Part shown: in pieces, positions 7,969 to 16,790 of the stretch
Layout of the letters: every line of letters begins with the position of its first letter
How positions within the stretch are numbered: position 1 is the first letter of the stretch
From: Schlesneria paludicola DSM 18645
GTDB taxonomy: Bacteria > Planctomycetota > Planctomycetia > Planctomycetales > Planctomycetaceae
Length of the DNA: 46,471 bases
Assembly (NCBI GenBank): GCA_945862235.1
Contig: CAMAYU010000027.1
Span: 1 to 46,471 of the forward strand
Reading direction: 5' to 3'
Notes under the pieces: generated by a model
The model's input: only the letters and a program-made list of their open reading frames with translations
Told to the model about the DNA's origin: nothing
Databases searched by the model: none
Made by a program: the position numbers and the translations under genes

Positions 7969-8802
7969 TCAGGCGTGAGCCATCGCGCTGTGCAACCGGT
8001 TTTTCAGCGTGAACGAAGTTGGCTCCAATTCTTTGACGGCGGCATTCACCACGTGCGCGGTGACGCGCCGTTGATCGCCGCTCATCGCCGCCAACAGTGC
8101 GAGATCGCAGAGCCATGCCACACGCGCGGGGTTGCCCTGTGCGTGTCGGTGAATGGTCGAGACTGCATCGGTGGTGAAGATCGTTTCCCGCGCTCCCGCA
8201 TGTCGTATCGCGTCGGCGATGTAGCGAGACGTTTCGGATTCCGACCACGCGGTCAGTTCGACGTGCAACTCGACCACATCCATCAGCATCGGCGCGGTAA
8301 AACGCTCGCGCGCGGCGATCAGTACGGTTAGGTCCGCGCCGGTGGAATCAGCCAGTTGCATGACGCGACGCAGAGTCTGGCCACAACCGAACTCGACCGA
8401 ATCGAAGTGATCGATGAGCAAGACGACCGGTTGGTCCACGACTGCCAGCCCCGACAAACGGGCTTGAAGACTCGACCAAATCTGAGCGGGCGAGTCACTC
8501 ACGCGGCATTCGGCGTGGCATCCGTCCGCGATCTGCCATGCGAATTCGCTCGCATCCAAACCGGTCGCGTCGAGACGGACGGATCGTCGGCCGAGTCGCA
8601 TCGCAGCGGACTGCACCTGCCGCAACAGGCAACTCTTGCCGGTCCCCGCCGCGCCGCTGAGCAGACCGCAACGGCGGCGCTCTTCGATCAGAAATAGCAA
8701 TCGCGCGCAGGCTTCCTCGTGTGCGGCTCCCACAAACAAATGCCGTTCGTTTACCGAACGAGCGAATGGCCAATGGCGGAAGCCCCAGAATGACAGGTTC
8801 AT
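7969..8802 (-). CDS. ExeA-like AAA ATPase with altered Walker B
   Basis: A 277-residue ATPase of the ExeA/TniB-like class, the family that supplies ATP-driven remodelling to secretion or transposition machineries. It begins with the family-typical WGFRHWPFARS segment, then Walker A GAAGTGKS at residues 50-57. Walker B is VVLLIDHFD, so the usual catalytic Glu is His132. ARER near residue 160 could be the sensor or arginine-finger region. There is no C-terminal peptidoglycan-binding domain of the kind seen in Aeromonas ExeA, and no secretion genes nearby. The ATG at 8802 follows AAGGAT by eight bases. The family call is good; its partner is unknown. Confidence 0.75.
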   Translation of the reverse strand: MNLSFWGFRHWPFARSVNERHLFVGAAHEEACARLLFLIEERRRCGLLSGAAGTGKSCLLRQVQSAAMRLGRRSVRLDATGLDASEFAWQIADGCHAECRVSDSPAQIWSSLQARLSGLAVVDQPVVLLIDHFDSVEFGCGQTLRRVMQLADSTGADLTVLIAARERFTAPMLMDVVELHVELTAWSESETSRYIADAIRHAGARETIFTTDAVSTIHRHAQGNPARVAWLCDLALLAAMSGDQRRVTAHVVNAAVKELEPTSFTLKNRLHSAMAHA

Positions 8803-8875
8803 CGACTGCGATCCTTCTTGCGAGAGGGCTGAGCCTCGGCCGTTTCGTTTGTAGCTCGCGCGGACAGTGAAGATC

Positions 8876-8959
8876 TCTGAGCGGGATGGCGTAAGCCCCC
8901 CGCTGCTTGGGCGTAAGCCCTCATTGGAAGAACCGGGGGCTTACGCCGCCCCGCTCAGA
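8876..8959. repeat. Intergenic inverted repeat, family C copy 2
   Basis: Arms 8876-8900 and 8935-8959, about 25 bp with two mismatches, beginning TCTGAGCGGG and ending CCCGCTCAGA. Sits between the MoxR gene and the ExeA-like gene, both on the minus strand. Confidence 0.85.
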
Positions 8960-9057
8960 AACCCCTCACCTTGGTTCCGCGTTTCGTTTTACCAATCTGA
9001 CTCGACGGGAGATGTGGAATCATCGGCAAAGTCGGGTGGGCGGCATGATGATCTCAG

Positions 9058-10146
9058 TCAGCCTCGCGCCAGCTTCTCGGCCCGCTGGTTGAGTTCCACC
9101 GGCACCTTATCAAGGAGCTGGTCGATGACGCTATCGGGTGTCATCCCCTCACTTTGAGCCGCGAACGTCGTGACCAGCCGATGCCGCAGGACCGGATGCG
9201 CGACCGACTTGATGTCCTCGGTCGTCACATGGAAGCGACCTTCGAGCAGCGCCCGCGCCTTTGCACCAAGGATGAGATATTGCCCCGCGCGCGGTCCCGC
9301 GCCCCACGACACGAACTCTTTCACGAACTTCGGCGCGTCGACTTCCTTCGGTCGCGTCGCTCGGACGAGATCGCGTGCGTAAACGAAGACGTGTTCGGCG
9401 ACAGGGACTTTTCGCACGACCTCTTGCAGCGCCAGAATCTGTCGCCCCGTGAGCATGATCGAAAGTTGAGGCTCCTCGCCGCCGGTCGTCTGCTTCAGGA
9501 TGCGCAGTTCCTCGGCCGCGTTCGGATACTTCACGACGATGTTGAACATGAACCGGTCGAGCTGCGCTTCGGGGAGCGGGTACGTTCCCTCTTGCTCGAT
9601 GGGGTTCTGCGTCGCGAGGACGAAGAACGGGACCGGCAACCGGTACGTGTTGGACCCGACCGTGACGTGACGCTCTTGCATCGCTTCGAGCAGCGCGGCT
9701 TGAGTCTTCGGTGGCGTACGATTGATTTCGTCGGCGAGCAGCACGTTCGTGAAGATCGGCCCCTGCATGAACTGAAACAAGCGACGCCCCGATTCGGGAT
9801 CCTCTTGCAGCACGTCTGTCCCGGTGATGTCCGACGGCATCAGGTCGGGCGTGAACTGAATGCGTCGAAACGAGAGCTGCAAGATTTTGGCGACGGTGCT
9901 GACGAGCAGTGTCTTCGCCAAGCCGGGGACTCCCATTAGCAGGCAATGCGAGCGGCAGAACATGGCGATGAGCAACTGATCGACCACTTCGGCCTGCCCG
10001 ATGATGACCTTGCCAATCTCCTGCCTCAGCCGCGAGTAGGCACTGGCCAGCCCTCGAATGGCCGCGAGTTCGCGTTCGCGCGCGTTGCCCTCACCGTCAT
10101 TGCGGTCTTCGTCGAGACGGTCCTCGTCAGCGGGGATGAATGTCAT
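9058..10146 (-). CDS. MoxR-family AAA+ ATPase
   Basis: A 362-residue chaperone-like ATPase. Walker A is GVPGLAKT, Walker B is VLLADEINR followed by the conserved [14 protein letters not shown], and the sensor stretch [25 protein letters not shown] is characteristic of MoxR. These proteins usually work with a VWA-domain partner and a DUF58 protein to mature enzymes or respond to stress, and are commonly encoded beside them; here neither partner is adjacent. The start at 10146 is preceded by TGAGG; another in-frame ATG 54 bases upstream would add a poorly conserved stretch. Separated from the downstream ATPase gene by repeat C2. Confidence 0.9.
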   Translation of the reverse strand: MTFIPADEDRLDEDRNDGEGNARERELAAIRGLASAYSRLRQEIGKVIIGQAEVVDQLLIAMFCRSHCLLMGVPGLAKTLLVSTVAKILQLSFRRIQFTPDLMPSDITGTDVLQEDPESGRRLFQFMQGPIFTNVLLADEINRTPPKTQAALLEAMQERHVTVGSNTYRLPVPFFVLATQNPIEQEGTYPLPEAQLDRFMFNIVVKYPNAAEELRILKQTTGGEEPQLSIMLTGRQILALQEVVRKVPVAEHVFVYARDLVRATRPKEVDAPKFVKEFVSWGAGPRAGQYLILGAKARALLEGRFHVTTEDIKSVAHPVLRHRLVTTFAAQSEGMTPDSVIDQLLDKVPVELNQRAEKLARG

Positions 10147-10230
10147 GTCGAACGGCCTCAGGGTGCGTCGTGTTTCACAGCGGGTGGCTTTAATTGGCAT
10201 TTGAGGCGAGTGGCAGGACTGACCTGACTT

Positions 10231-10297
10231 ACACCAACCCGAAGCGTGAGCGAGGACGCTGAAAGGCGATCTCCTCGCTCACGCTTCGGGTTGGTGT
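10231..10297. repeat. Intergenic perfect inverted repeat, 26-bp arms
   Basis: Arms 10231-10256 and 10272-10297 are perfectly complementary (ACACCAACCCGAAGCGTGAG...), loop of 15 bases. It lies between divergent genes, in the 301-bp gap 10147-10447. A single arm of the same family (CACGCTTCGGGTTGGTGT) survives at 29641-29658. A possible -10 (TAAGAT) is at 10324-10329. Confidence 0.9.
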
Positions 10298-10447
10298 GAG
10301 TGGGACAATTCATGCCCCTCGCCTAAGATGCGGCGGCATGATAGCCGGGGCGAGTTCGACTCGCCTGTCTCTCGCGAACAGATCGATAAGTCACGGGCAT
10401 TGCCCGCCGAAACGAAGGCTCTCATCTTGATCGTGGCCCGTACTTCA

Positions 10448-11167
10448 ATGTCCTGTGAGACCGAGTGGATGTTAGAAAAAGATCGCCATCCAGAGCAGGG
10501 TTCGACGGAGTCGGATCGCTCGCACGCCACGACCGTGTTGGAACTCGTCGGCCAGTTGCCCCCGCGCCGGTCTCGCTTGGCATGGTGGTTGACTGCGTTT
10601 GGAGTCCTTGCCGCGACGAGCATGGTGTCGTGCTGCGTCGGCTGGATTGGCTTGGCGATGGTATTTGGCCCCGCTCAGACCAAAGTGCCCGGCGAGGTCG
10701 AGGCAATCGCGCAACGCATGGCATCGCTGAAACTGCCGCCGCAATTCCAGCCGACGTGGGGTTGGTCTGCCGACAACTCGCTGTTTTGGTTTCAGGTCGC
10801 GCGGTTCGATCACAGTGAGAAACGCGGGGTGTTGCTCATCGGCGAACTGCATGTCCGGCCCATGGCGAATCCACAGGAGCAACTGCAGCTCCGGCAACTG
10901 ATCGGCGACTCGTCTCCCGATTTGCGTTTGATCGAGGCGAAACAGAGCGAAGTGCGCAAGTTGACCGTGCGCGGTGCCGAAGCCGAATTTGAAATCGTGA
11001 CCGGCGAGGACCGAGCCTCAACAACCAAGATGCGACAGGTGACGGGAATGTTCCGTGGTCAGGAAGGGACCGTCCTGCTGATCTTGCAGGCAGAGGTCGA
11101 GCAACTCACAGATGATGCGATCGACGCGCTGTTCGTATCACTCACGAAGTCCGGCGAAGCCTTGTGA
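10448..11167 (+). CDS. Hypothetical single-pass membrane protein
   Basis: About 239 residues, function not recognised. A charged N-terminal segment of 40-50 residues is followed by one strong membrane helix (WWLTAFGVLAATSMVSCCVG and on into WIGLAMVFG), then about 150 residues with alternating strands that would lie outside the cytoplasm. The C-terminal part (TGMFRGQEGTVLLILQAEVE) looks like a compact beta domain. Start uncertain: ATGs at 10448 and 10469 are both in frame, neither with a strong ribosome binding site. It stands alone, divergent from MoxR and convergent with the enolase-superfamily gene. Confidence 0.6.
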   Translation: MSCETEWMLEKDRHPEQGSTESDRSHATTVLELVGQLPPRRSRLAWWLTAFGVLAATSMVSCCVGWIGLAMVFGPAQTKVPGEVEAIAQRMASLKLPPQFQPTWGWSADNSLFWFQVARFDHSEKRGVLLIGELHVRPMANPQEQLQLRQLIGDSSPDLRLIEAKQSEVRKLTVRGAEAEFEIVTGEDRASTTKMRQVTGMFRGQEGTVLLILQAEVEQLTDDAIDALFVSLTKSGEAL

Positions 11168-11172
11168 AAACG

Positions 11173-11193
11173 CTTTCGTGCAATGCACGAAAG
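11173..11193. terminator. Short hairpin just after stop codon
   Basis: CTTTCGTGC-AAT-GCACGAAAG, a perfect 9-bp stem starting five bases after the stop at 11167. It lacks a T run, so it would have to act together with the following repeat or stabilise the mRNA end. Confidence 0.45.
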
Positions 11194-11208
11194 GCACTCC
11201 GTTCCCCG

Positions 11209-11267
11209 AAGCCTGACGCGCAAGCGAAGGGGAAGACAGAAACGCCCTTCGCTTGCGCGTCAGGCTT
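11209..11267. repeat. Intergenic inverted repeat, family B-related
   Basis: Perfect 23-bp arms at 11209-11231 and 11245-11267 (AAGCCTGACGCGCAAGCGAA...). The core GACGCGCAAGCGA is shared with the elements at 4901 and 44421, while the outer bases differ. Between convergent genes. Confidence 0.9.
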
Positions 11268-11297
11268 TGAGGACGAGTGCCGGTTTGCAACCGACCG

Positions 11298-12653
11298 TCA
11301 GAAGCCAAGCCCTTCACCGTTCAGCGCAGCTGTTCCGACGGTGCCGTCCTTGATCTCGAACATCGTAGGGAAGCGTTTCACCCACGGCTTGTTCGCGGCC
11401 GGGCAGTACTGTCGCCCGTTCCCTTCGATCGCCGCGACGGTCGGAATGCGAGCCGCCAAGCTGGCCGAGTGCAGGAAGGAATAGCCAGGACAGGACAGGT
11501 CTTGGACGCACAGGAACAGGCCGAATTTCTGAGCGGCCGCGCCGAGCAACAGCGAATCCGTGTGCCCTTTGCACGCCTTGATCGCCACGCCCGAGTAGCC
11601 CATTTCGCGAGCGAGCAACAGCGAATCGTAGTCCGTCAGCGACTCATCAATCACGACCGGTTTGAGCTTCGCGGCTTCGTGCATCTTGTTGTCGGGGTAC
11701 GCCTTCAAATCGCGATTGGTCGGCTGCTCGATGTATTGCACGCGATCGTAAGCGGGAGCGGACTTCGCCTGAACCTGCTTGAGAAAGTCGATCACATACG
11801 CGGGACTGGAACACTTCTCATTGAAGTCGAGCGAGTAGACCCACGTCGAACAGCCGCGTTTGGCTTGAGTGTCTTCCGCGACGCGATTGACCGCCAGAAC
11901 GCGTTCCACATCCCAATCGAAGTTGTCTCCAGACAGCTTGATTTTCAGGTGAGTCAGCCCGTTGTAGGCGATCCACTGGCCAAGCGTTTCTGGAAGTCCA
12001 TCGCCCACCTTCTTCGTGACCTCTTCGTTCGTCAGCGGGTCGATCGCTCCGACGAGGTGGTACAGCGGTAGCGATGCCTTCGGTTCGCGCAGCGTGTACT
12101 TGTCGAGGTACTCACCTTTGAAATCCTTGTCCAAGTATTCGGACAGATCGTGGGACATGTATTTTGACGACAGCAGGTTGTAGCTGTTCTGTTCGTGCAG
12201 CCGACCGTAGGCATCGTGCAGAGCCGCATCGAAGGGACTCGCTGCAACGGCCAGCGCGAGCTTGGGAATCGGCTCGGGCAACTTCAACTTGGTCGCCAGC
12301 AGTTTGCCGAGATGCTCGTACTCGGCCGACATGTGGTACGACAGATCGACCGGATGGCCGTAGTCGTTGCAGGAATTCGCGAGAGCGATGACCTCTTCGG
12401 CGAACTGCTTCATCGCAGCTTCGGTCTGTTCGCCGGAGATCGCATCGGTCGGCCACGCCCAGATGTTGCCGACGGGCATACTGCCCAGCCCCGCCGCGTG
12501 ACGTTTGCCATCGCGCGATTCGACCTCCACATCGACATTCATGAGGAACGAACTGGATTGCACGCGTCCGCCGAATTTCAGCGGGGTTCGAAACGTCACG
12601 GCTTCAAACACGCAGGCGGCACTGCGGATGCGGATGTCGGTCGCTTTGGGCAT
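11298..12653 (-). CDS. Enolase-superfamily enzyme (sugar-acid dehydratase-like)
   Basis: A 451-residue enzyme of the mandelate racemase/muconate-lactonising branch of the enolase superfamily; members abstract a proton alpha to a carboxylate in a Mg-dependent reaction. Visible barrel motifs in order: the Lys pair in LKIKLSGDN, then three metal ligands in YSLDFNEKC (Asp), YIEQPTNRD (Glu) and VVIDESLTD (Asp), and a C-terminal Lys in GVAIKACKGH. The capping domain is larger than usual. Divergent from the uronate-isomerase-like gene at 12896, with a good promoter candidate at 12714-12742, which suggests a sugar-acid pathway. The exact substrate cannot be told. Ends convergent with 11167. Confidence 0.8.
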   Translation of the reverse strand: MPKATDIRIRSAACVFEAVTFRTPLKFGGRVQSSSFLMNVDVEVESRDGKRHAAGLGSMPVGNIWAWPTDAISGEQTEAAMKQFAEEVIALANSCNDYGHPVDLSYHMSAEYEHLGKLLATKLKLPEPIPKLALAVAASPFDAALHDAYGRLHEQNSYNLLSSKYMSHDLSEYLDKDFKGEYLDKYTLREPKASLPLYHLVGAIDPLTNEEVTKKVGDGLPETLGQWIAYNGLTHLKIKLSGDNFDWDVERVLAVNRVAEDTQAKRGCSTWVYSLDFNEKCSSPAYVIDFLKQVQAKSAPAYDRVQYIEQPTNRDLKAYPDNKMHEAAKLKPVVIDESLTDYDSLLLAREMGYSGVAIKACKGHTDSLLLGAAAQKFGLFLCVQDLSCPGYSFLHSASLAARIPTVAAIEGNGRQYCPAANKPWVKRFPTMFEIKDGTVGTAALNGEGLGF

Positions 12654-12704
12654 TTTTCTCTAATAGGGGCTGGAGAAACGGGACGACAAAACGGTCGGCC
12701 TGAA

Positions 12705-12742
12705 GGCGGGGCGATCTTATCGGCGACCCTCGGAACGATCAA
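12705..12742 (-). promoter_or_regulatory. Promoter of the enolase-superfamily gene
   Basis: On the minus strand, -35 TTGATC (12742-12737), a 17-bp spacer, -10 TAAGAT (12719-12714), then the GC-rich discriminator CGCCCCGCC (12713-12705). The predicted start site lies about 50 bp before the start codon at 12653. Spacing and both hexamers fit a housekeeping sigma factor. Confidence 0.55.
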
Positions 12743-12895
12743 GAACGAAGCGGGGCATTCGCTGGGGAGAACGACGCGGCGTTTTTTTGGATGCAATCAG
12801 TACGCTGGACCTGTCGTGTTGCCGTCCGCAGTTGCATCGCTGTTGCTCCCCAGCCACACTGCGAACGACCTGGTTTTTCATCCCGGAGAGCGACG

Positions 12896-14179
12896 ATGTC
12901 CGAACTGCTGGCGCAACGATTGTGCGACGAATTGACGAAGCTGGTGCTGATCGATCCTCATACTCACATCAACCCGCACTCGGCGGCGTCGAAGACGTTG
13001 GCCGACATTATGGGCTATCACTACTACACCGAGTTGGCTCACTCGGCGGGGATGTCGAAATGGCGAATCGAAGAGCCGGGATTGACCCCGAAGGAGAAGG
13101 TCGGGCGGCTCGTTGAATACCTCTGTCATCTCGATAACACGATTCAAGTGAACTGGCTGGTCGAGCTATGCCGCAAGTTTTTCGGGTTCACAGACGACCG
13201 GATCACTCCCGACAACTGGGAGGCTTTGTACGACAAGTCGGCGACGAAGATGGCCGAGCCGGACTGGGAAGATCAGTGCCTGAAGCAGTCGGGGATCGAA
13301 CGAGTTTTCCTGACGAACGACTTTGATGACCCGCTCACCGGCTTCGACACGCAGCGTTACATTCCCTGCCTGCGGACGGACGACCTCGTGTTTCATCTGA
13401 CCAAGCCCGAGGTCCGTGCCCGACTGACCAAGTCGAGTCACGTCGAATTCAACGACGCGGCGAGCCTTCGCAAGGCGATCGGCAATCTATTCGATCACTT
13501 CTCAAAACACGGCGTGCGAGCCTGCGCGATCTCGCTCCCGCCCTCGTTCGAGCCGAAACAAGTCGACTCCGATGAGCAGGTCAACCGCGTGCTGCGCGGC
13601 ATCTTCGCCGGACGCGAATCCAACTCTGATGAACAAACGATTCTTAGCCGCTTCGTCTTCTGGACGCTCGCCGAGTTCTGCGTTGAGTTCAAGCTGCCGT
13701 TCGACCTGATGATCGGCGTGAACCGTCGCGTCTATCCGGAAGGTGTCTTCCAAGGACAAGACCTCTTCGACCAACGGGTCTCGCTCATCCAATACAAACA
13801 ACTGTTCAACGACTTCCCGCAGGTGACGTTCCCCGTGTCGGTGCTAGCCGCCGCGAGCAACCACGAACTGGTCAGTTACAGTTGGATTTTCCCGAACGTC
13901 GTCACTAACGCCCACTGGTGGTACTCAAACACGCCGCCGTACATCGAACTCGACACGCGCGCACGTCTCACCGCCGTCCCGCGCAACAAACAGATCGGCT
14001 ACTACAGCGATATGTACAAACTGGAGTTCGCCTGGCCGAAGTTCAGCATGTACCGCGAATGCCTGTCGCGCGTGCTGGCCCAAGACTTCGTCATCGCCCG
14101 CAAGTGGACCGAAGACCAGGCCCTGTCGCTCGGACGCCAAGTCCTGCGTGGCAACGTCGAGACGATATTCGGCGTGTGA
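12896..14179 (+). CDS. Uronate isomerase-like amidohydrolase-superfamily protein
   Basis: A 427-residue TIM-barrel protein related to glucuronate isomerase (UxaC), which interconverts aldo- and keto-hexuronates. The first-strand metal site is DPHTHINPHS near residue 20, and the C-terminal part GYYSDMYKLEFAWPKFSMYRECL matches the end of that family in character. About 40 residues shorter than E. coli UxaC, so it may be a distinct subgroup with another sugar-acid substrate. GGAGAG lies five bases before the ATG at 12896; the frame is open upstream but that part is unlike the family. First gene of a three-gene plus-strand run with the SDR and a membrane protein, and divergent from the enolase-superfamily gene. 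Confidence 0.75.
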   Translation: MSELLAQRLCDELTKLVLIDPHTHINPHSAASKTLADIMGYHYYTELAHSAGMSKWRIEEPGLTPKEKVGRLVEYLCHLDNTIQVNWLVELCRKFFGFTDDRITPDNWEALYDKSATKMAEPDWEDQCLKQSGIERVFLTNDFDDPLTGFDTQRYIPCLRTDDLVFHLTKPEVRARLTKSSHVEFNDAASLRKAIGNLFDHFSKHGVRACAISLPPSFEPKQVDSDEQVNRVLRGIFAGRESNSDEQTILSRFVFWTLAEFCVEFKLPFDLMIGVNRRVYPEGVFQGQDLFDQRVSLIQYKQLFNDFPQVTFPVSVLAAASNHELVSYSWIFPNVVTNAHWWYSNTPPYIELDTRARLTAVPRNKQIGYYSDMYKLEFAWPKFSMYRECLSRVLAQDFVIARKWTEDQALSLGRQVLRGNVETIFGV

Positions 14180-14231
14180 CAAGCCACTCGGTCCCGTTTC
14201 GTATTCCGTCGCAAGTTGGAAACATCAGCAC

Positions 14232-15011
14232 ATGACTCAGCCGTTTCAGAACACCGCGTTCGATCTCACCCAGCGTGCCGCGCTCATCACGGGGGCGGGC
14301 GTCGGGATTGGGCGAGCGACCGCCATCGCGTTGGCTCAGGCGGGGGCGGTCGTTGGAGTTCACTATCACACCAGCGCCGAGGCCGCGCGTGAGACGCTCG
14401 CCACCATCGAGCAAGCGGGTGGCCGCGCGATCCTGCTCGGTGGCGATCTGACCACTGAGGCGGATGCCAATCGTGTCGTCGATGACTTCGTGGCGTTTGC
14501 CGGTCGGCTGGACATCTTGTTTAACAACGCGGGCAACCCATTGCAGCGGTCATCGATCGAGAGCTGTTCGTTTGAACTGTGGAAGCAGGCGTTCGACGTG
14601 AACGTTCACAGCGCGTTCCTCGTCACGCGGCGAGCCATCCCACATCTCAGGGCGACTGGCCACGGAAGCATCATCAACAACCTGTCACTTTCGGTGCAGA
14701 CGGGCGGTTCGGGCGGAGCCGGTCCTTACGCCGCAGCCAAGGGAGCGATGCAGGTCTTCACACGCACGCTCTCGCGCGAACTGGCCCCTCACGTGCGAGC
14801 CAACGCGATCATGCCGGGCGTCGTTGAAACGAGGCATCACGAAGTCTTCACGACGGCCGAAAAGATGGAGGACTACCGCCGTCAAACGCCACTCGCGCGG
14901 AACTCACAGCCGGACGAGATCGCGCAAACGGTGCTGTATCTCGCGAGCGATGCGTCGAGTTTCGTGACGGGAGCCGTGATCGACCTCAACGGCGGTCGCT
15001 TCCTCAGGTAA
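14232..15011 (+). CDS. Short-chain dehydrogenase/reductase (SDR)
   Basis: A 259-residue classical SDR. Cofactor-binding motif TGAGVGIG near residue 20, NNAG near residue 100, catalytic Ser in NNLSLSVQTG, and the YxxxK pair in GPYAAAKGAM. C-terminal VTGAVIDLNGGR is typical. It starts 52 bp after the uronate-isomerase-like gene and ends three bases before the next start, so these are likely one operon. By context it should reduce or oxidise the product of the sugar-acid isomerase; that is inference. Confidence 0.9.
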   Translation: MTQPFQNTAFDLTQRAALITGAGVGIGRATAIALAQAGAVVGVHYHTSAEAARETLATIEQAGGRAILLGGDLTTEADANRVVDDFVAFAGRLDILFNNAGNPLQRSSIESCSFELWKQAFDVNVHSAFLVTRRAIPHLRATGHGSIINNLSLSVQTGGSGGAGPYAAAKGAMQVFTRTLSRELAPHVRANAIMPGVVETRHHEVFTTAEKMEDYRRQTPLARNSQPDEIAQTVLYLASDASSFVTGAVIDLNGGRFLR

Positions 15012-15014
15012 ATC

Positions 15015-15504
15015 ATGATGCTGCACGAGCGACTGCTGCGACCGGGCCGACACTGGGTACTAGTGTCGGTGGCGATGTACGTGATCGCCTGCGTGCTGCC
15101 CGCAATGCCACCGTTCAACGCAGAAAATCCGATTCGCGGCTATGTCTGCCTGATCTCGGTGAACGGTCCGTTTAGTTTACGTTTACGGACTCCCCTATTG
15201 GTGGGCGAACCCGAGCTACTTTGTCGCGGTGATCGCATCACTGTTCCAATGGCCTCGCATCGCAGCCGTGTTCGCCATCGTGGCCGCGCTGCTCGCGATG
15301 AGCTACGAAATGATCGCGTTCTATGAAGGGGGAATCTCAGGAGTCAGGAAAGTGCTGCTGCCCGGTTGCCTGATGTGGATCGCCAGCATTCAAACTCTGG
15401 CTTGTCACGAACTGTGGCGTGTCTGGCTCGGCCGGAAGCAGCGAGACTACGAGCGTGATGCTGGCTCGGCCGATTCCGTTGCTACGAGGGATGCCGCTCG
15501 CTGA
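15015..15504 (+). pseudogene. Frameshifted small membrane protein
   Basis: Two reading frames together give one plausible protein of about 160 residues. Frame one from the ATG at 15015 reads MMLHERLLRPGRHWVLVSVA... to NGPFSL near 15179. Skipping base 15180 moves into the second frame, which continues VYGLPYWWANPSYFVAVIAS and then through further hydrophobic segments to a stop at 15504. The junction lies in a 6-bp tandem repeat GTTTACGTTTAC (15175-15186). At least three membrane segments are expected. It begins three bases after the SDR stop. Either a recent one-base insertion, a sequencing error or, least likely, programmed slippage. Function not recognised. Confidence 0.65.
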
Positions 15505-15525
15505 AAGGTTCATTCGAGCCTTCTC

Positions 15526-15557
15526 AAAAAAAGCCGCCCGGCATGTCCCGAGCGGCT
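15526..15557 (-). terminator. Rho-independent terminator of the NHL gene
   Basis: On the minus strand: AGCCGCTCGG, a short loop, CCGGGCGGCT, then seven T. Lies 37-68 bp after the stop of the NHL gene (15594) and in the gap to the convergent plus-strand gene. Confidence 0.75.
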
Positions 15558-15593
15558 CTTCCTGTCTCCTGCTCCCTGACTCCGGCCCTGCTC

Positions 15594-16676
15594 TCACACC
15601 AGCTTCTTCAACTTCGAGATCCGTCCCGTGCCGACCCACTCGGCAACAAAAATACTGCCGTCGGCGGCGAAGCAGGCGTCGTGCGGATGGACGAACTTGC
15701 CGGACTGCCACTTCGACTTGTCGCCACGAATGCCGCCGCCGTCCTTTCCGGTGACGCGAGCCACGTCTTCACCGAGCCGTGCCACGACTTCGTTCTTCTC
15801 ATTGAGCAACGTCACCCGCGCATGCAGTTCGGGAACGACGAGCAGGTTCTTCCATGTCTCGCAGTTGGCAGGCAGGCCGTAGCCCTTGAGCGTCTCGAGG
15901 TACTTGCCGTCCATCGTGAAGTACTGCAACGCATGATTGGCACGGTCACAGACGACGATCGACGGTGTGCGCCCCGCACGCTTGTCGATCCAGATTCCGT
16001 GCGGCGTATTAAACGTCCCCTCGCCCTTGCCGCCGCCACCGAAGTGTGAGACCCACTTGCCGTCCTTGTCGAATTGGTGAACCACAAACGCACCGTAGCC
16101 ATCGACGAGCAGGAACCCGCCATCATCCAGGAACGCGAAGTTCGTCGGCATGAAGCGATCACGTCCCCAGATCTTCGCTCGCTTGGTGTCTTCCTCGGCG
16201 GCATACACGCCCGACTGCATCGGGGCGAACTGCTCCCAAACGGTCTCGCCTTTGAGCGTCAACTTGCAGAACGACTTCACTTGCTGGTACGAGCAAACGT
16301 AGAGGAACTCTTCCGAACCTTCCTGCCGAATCTCGACACCGTGCCCGCCTCCTTGAAACCGCTCACCGAACGCACGGATGAATTTGCCCGTCTCATCGAA
16401 CACGAAGATCGACGGGTGGTCCTTCTGATCCTCGCGCCCTTCGTGGATGACGTACAGGTTCCCCGCCTTGTCCACGGCAACGTTGTGCGTCGTCTGCCAC
16501 GTGTACTTGTCGGGAAGCTGAGGCCACTCATGCTGAACCTCAAACTGGTGTTCACCCTCGCCAACGATGAGTGGTTTGTCCGCCTTGCTTCTTGCATGAA
16601 CCGCAGGGGCGGCGATGAGGGCGGCGGCACCGGCGACAGCAGCCGTGGACAGGAATTCGCGACGAGACAGTGGCAT
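15594..16676 (-). CDS. Tat-exported NHL-repeat beta-propeller protein
   Basis: A 360-residue exported protein. The leader MPLSRREFLSTAAVAGAAAL carries the twin-arginine motif SRREFL and a hydrophobic stretch ending near AVHA. The mature part contains repeated NHL-type blades with the pattern DKAGNLYVIHEG, DDGGFLLVDGYG, TPHGIWIDKR, HPHDACFAADGSIFVAEW, as in extracellular propellers such as the lyase domain of peptidyl-amidating enzymes. Probably binds or processes an extracellular ligand; catalysis is unproven. GGAG lies eight bases before the start at 16676. It follows the cupin gene and ends at a strong terminator. Confidence 0.8.
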   Translation of the reverse strand: MPLSRREFLSTAAVAGAAALIAAPAVHARSKADKPLIVGEGEHQFEVQHEWPQLPDKYTWQTTHNVAVDKAGNLYVIHEGREDQKDHPSIFVFDETGKFIRAFGERFQGGGHGVEIRQEGSEEFLYVCSYQQVKSFCKLTLKGETVWEQFAPMQSGVYAAEEDTKRAKIWGRDRFMPTNFAFLDDGGFLLVDGYGAFVVHQFDKDGKWVSHFGGGGKGEGTFNTPHGIWIDKRAGRTPSIVVCDRANHALQYFTMDGKYLETLKGYGLPANCETWKNLLVVPELHARVTLLNEKNEVVARLGEDVARVTGKDGGGIRGDKSKWQSGKFVHPHDACFAADGSIFVAEWVGTGRISKLKKLV

Positions 16677-16726
16677 GGTGTGGACTCCAAGTTGAGAGGG
16701 AGGGCAACAAAGCAGAAACGCGGCGG

Positions 16727-16741
16727 GGTTCAAATTGAACC
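16727..16741. promoter_or_regulatory. Small palindrome, possible operator
   Basis: GGTTCAA-A-TTGAACC, a perfect 7-bp arm palindrome in the 114-bp gap between the cupin gene and the NHL gene, 51 bp before the NHL start. The length suits a dimeric regulator site, but there is no second copy or known match to support this. Confidence 0.3.
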
Positions 16742-16790
16742 TAGCAGGCAAGGAAACCAATCGAGGCGTTCGTCCGAGCGTCGCTCACTT

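Noticed and set aside
15170..15190. Programmed +1 frameshift site
   Set aside because: No known slippery codon, stop codon or stimulating structure at the junction; a plain indel or slippage is more likely.
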